Shown here piece by piece: positions 7,301-7,390 of a stretch of DNA of 7,390 nucleotides. The notes under the pieces were generated by a model. That model was not told the DNA's origin and ran no database searches. It saw only the letters and a program-made list of their open reading frames with translations. Source of the stretch: Spirochaetales bacterium (GTDB lineage: Bacteria > Spirochaetota > Spirochaetia > Sphaerochaetales > Sphaerochaetaceae); the NCBI GenBank assembly GCA_012800465.1, contig JAAZJI010000196.1, positions 1-7,390 of the forward strand, read 5' to 3'. Within the stretch, counting starts at the first letter, position 1; the number at the start of each line of letters is the position of its first letter. A program made the translations under genes and the position numbers.

Positions 7301-7390
7301 CGAAGTGCGGAAGACCGGTGGCGAAGGGAGGTCCGTCATAGAAGACGTACTCGCTCTCCTCGGGTCGGTTTTCAATCGATTTTTTAAAGA
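4338..7390 (-). CDS. ileS: Isoleucyl-tRNA synthetase, type 2 (eukaryote-like), 5' end outside the window
   Basis: The frame is open from the right edge (base 7388) to TAA at 4338-4340, giving 1016 visible residues; roughly 20-30 are missing from the N-terminus. It charges tRNA-Ile in the cytoplasm and edits misactivated valine. Numbering from the first visible Phe, FYDGPPFATG precedes the HIGH motif HFGH (28-31, bases 7296-7307). The CP1 editing domain has WTTTPWTLPSN (197-207) and GSGIVHTAPGFGEDDY (293-308), with the conserved Asp pair 306-307. DWSISRNRFWG (Trp425) and KMSKS (570-574, bases 5667-5681) complete the catalytic core. An anticodon-binding helical region and a C-terminal domain ending LELKKV follow. 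The last 200 or so residues hold no cysteine pairs, so the C-terminal zinc finger of E. coli-type IleRS is absent. Together with HPYPFCYRTKMPLIYRAMSS this marks the type 2 form found in eukaryotes and some bacteria, which tolerates mupirocin better. A GTG at 7292 is internal, not a start, because it follows the HIGH motif. Confidence 0.98.
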   Translation of the reverse strand, partial: FKKSIENRPEESEYVFYDGPPFATGLPHFGHIVPGTIKDTIPRYQTMKGRRVNRRFGWDCHGLPVEYEIEKSEGISGYSAIVEFGVARFNEMCRSIVLRYTREWETTIKRTGRWVDWEDSYRTMDLSYMESIWWVYKTLYEKGLIYEGYNILPYSPKLASPLSNFEVNLGGYQDVEDPALTVRFKVDGEENTYFLAWTTTPWTLPSNLALAFGPEIEYVKVLDRRDGNHYILGKERLSHYYPDEEMYEVVDTQRGSFYEGLRYEPLFPYFADEKEKSGAFVTVLGDYVTTEDGSGIVHTAPGFGEDDYRVLKGTGIPTICPIDLECNFTEEVSDYAGRFVKDCDEDIIEYLKKHDLLFLEERIVHPYPFCYRTKMPLIYRAMSSWFVDIERIKPHMLEANEQIYWMPEHLKHGRFGKWLEGAHDWSISRNRFWGNPIPVWKSDDGNHIEVIGSLEELEAKCGRKVTDLHKHFVDDLTWPSPDGKSTMRRIPDVLDCWFESGSMPYAQLHYPFENREFFEKHFPADFICEGLDQTRGWFYTLTVLAAGLYEKPAFYNNITNGIVLNADGKKMSKSERNYTDPMDLINQYGADALRFALMNSAVVRAEDLKFSEDAVKDVLKGLLLPLWNAYSFFVTYANIDSYEPSATNHAQLKNPMDRWIVSATARLVENATAAFDAYDIQKACSYFIPFLDDLNNWYIRRSRRRFWKGENDEDKKQAYDTLYHALMTFIKVAAPVIPFTVEEIYRNLRSEEMVESIHLCDYPVYREEERDFTLEEQMALTQKAITLGRALRASHTLKIRQPLSRLFLVDRDEHEREVLASMRESIAEELNVKSVSIEADETALVTYAAKANFKLLGGKLGKDMKEVAALIQALDSKTIARILDGEVHPLVYSNGTIDLGVEEIIVQRSEIEGVKVINDGTLTVGFDTTMTDELLDEGLMRDLIRAIQNLRKESGFEVTDRITITFDGDEKIREVFEKFEATIGDETLADGITMKPLGGDALLLQEREVRLELKKV
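4343..4346 (-). promoter_or_regulatory. Ribosome-binding site of the lipoprotein gene inside the ileS 3' end
   Basis: AAGG (within AAGAAGG, 4343-4349) lies in the last Lys-Lys-Val codons of ileS, 6 nt before the ATG at 4336. It supports the short lipoprotein start and coupling to ileS translation. Confidence 0.6.

Overview
The window shows a compact, mostly minus-strand bacterial gene cluster. Best reading: a diderm, probably anaerobic bacterium of Spirochaetota type (Sphaerochaeta-like), moderately GC-rich. Two things suggest a diderm: an outer-membrane barrel protein and a lipoprotein. The spirochaete guess rests on a eukaryote-like (type 2) isoleucyl-tRNA synthetase without the C-terminal zinc finger, a TrpRS with an iron-sulfur-type cysteine set, and the lipoprotein next to them. 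It is an inference from motifs, not from a database match.

Layout, read in the direction of transcription (right to left). From the right edge to 1429 there is one tight directon: ileS (5' end outside the window), a 288-residue lipoprotein of unknown function, a 56-residue FmdB-type zinc-ribbon protein, trpS, and an EamA/DMT-family membrane transporter. The junctions are 1 nt, 12 nt, a 4-nt ATGA overlap and 2 nt, so these five genes are almost certainly one transcription unit with translational coupling. A non-coding gap of about 170 nt follows. It holds an imperfect hairpin just after the transporter stop and a plausible sigma70 promoter (TTGCGA-17-GATAAT) facing the next gene. That gene encodes an outer-membrane beta-barrel protein resembling the DUF1207 family. 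Its signal peptide, with a good ribosome-binding site, is interrupted by an in-frame TAG. At the far left, the C-terminal tail of a proline-rich protein on the plus strand meets the barrel gene tail-to-tail with a 4-nt overlap.

Functionally the operon joins two class I aminoacyl-tRNA synthetases to envelope genes (lipoprotein, transporter) and a putative zinc-ribbon regulator. I see no CRISPR array, transposon, tRNA, rRNA or phage gene. The points most worth a second look are the amber codon in the barrel gene's signal peptide, the cysteine cluster in TrpRS, the small zinc-ribbon gene hidden under a false trpS extension, and the unassigned lipoprotein.
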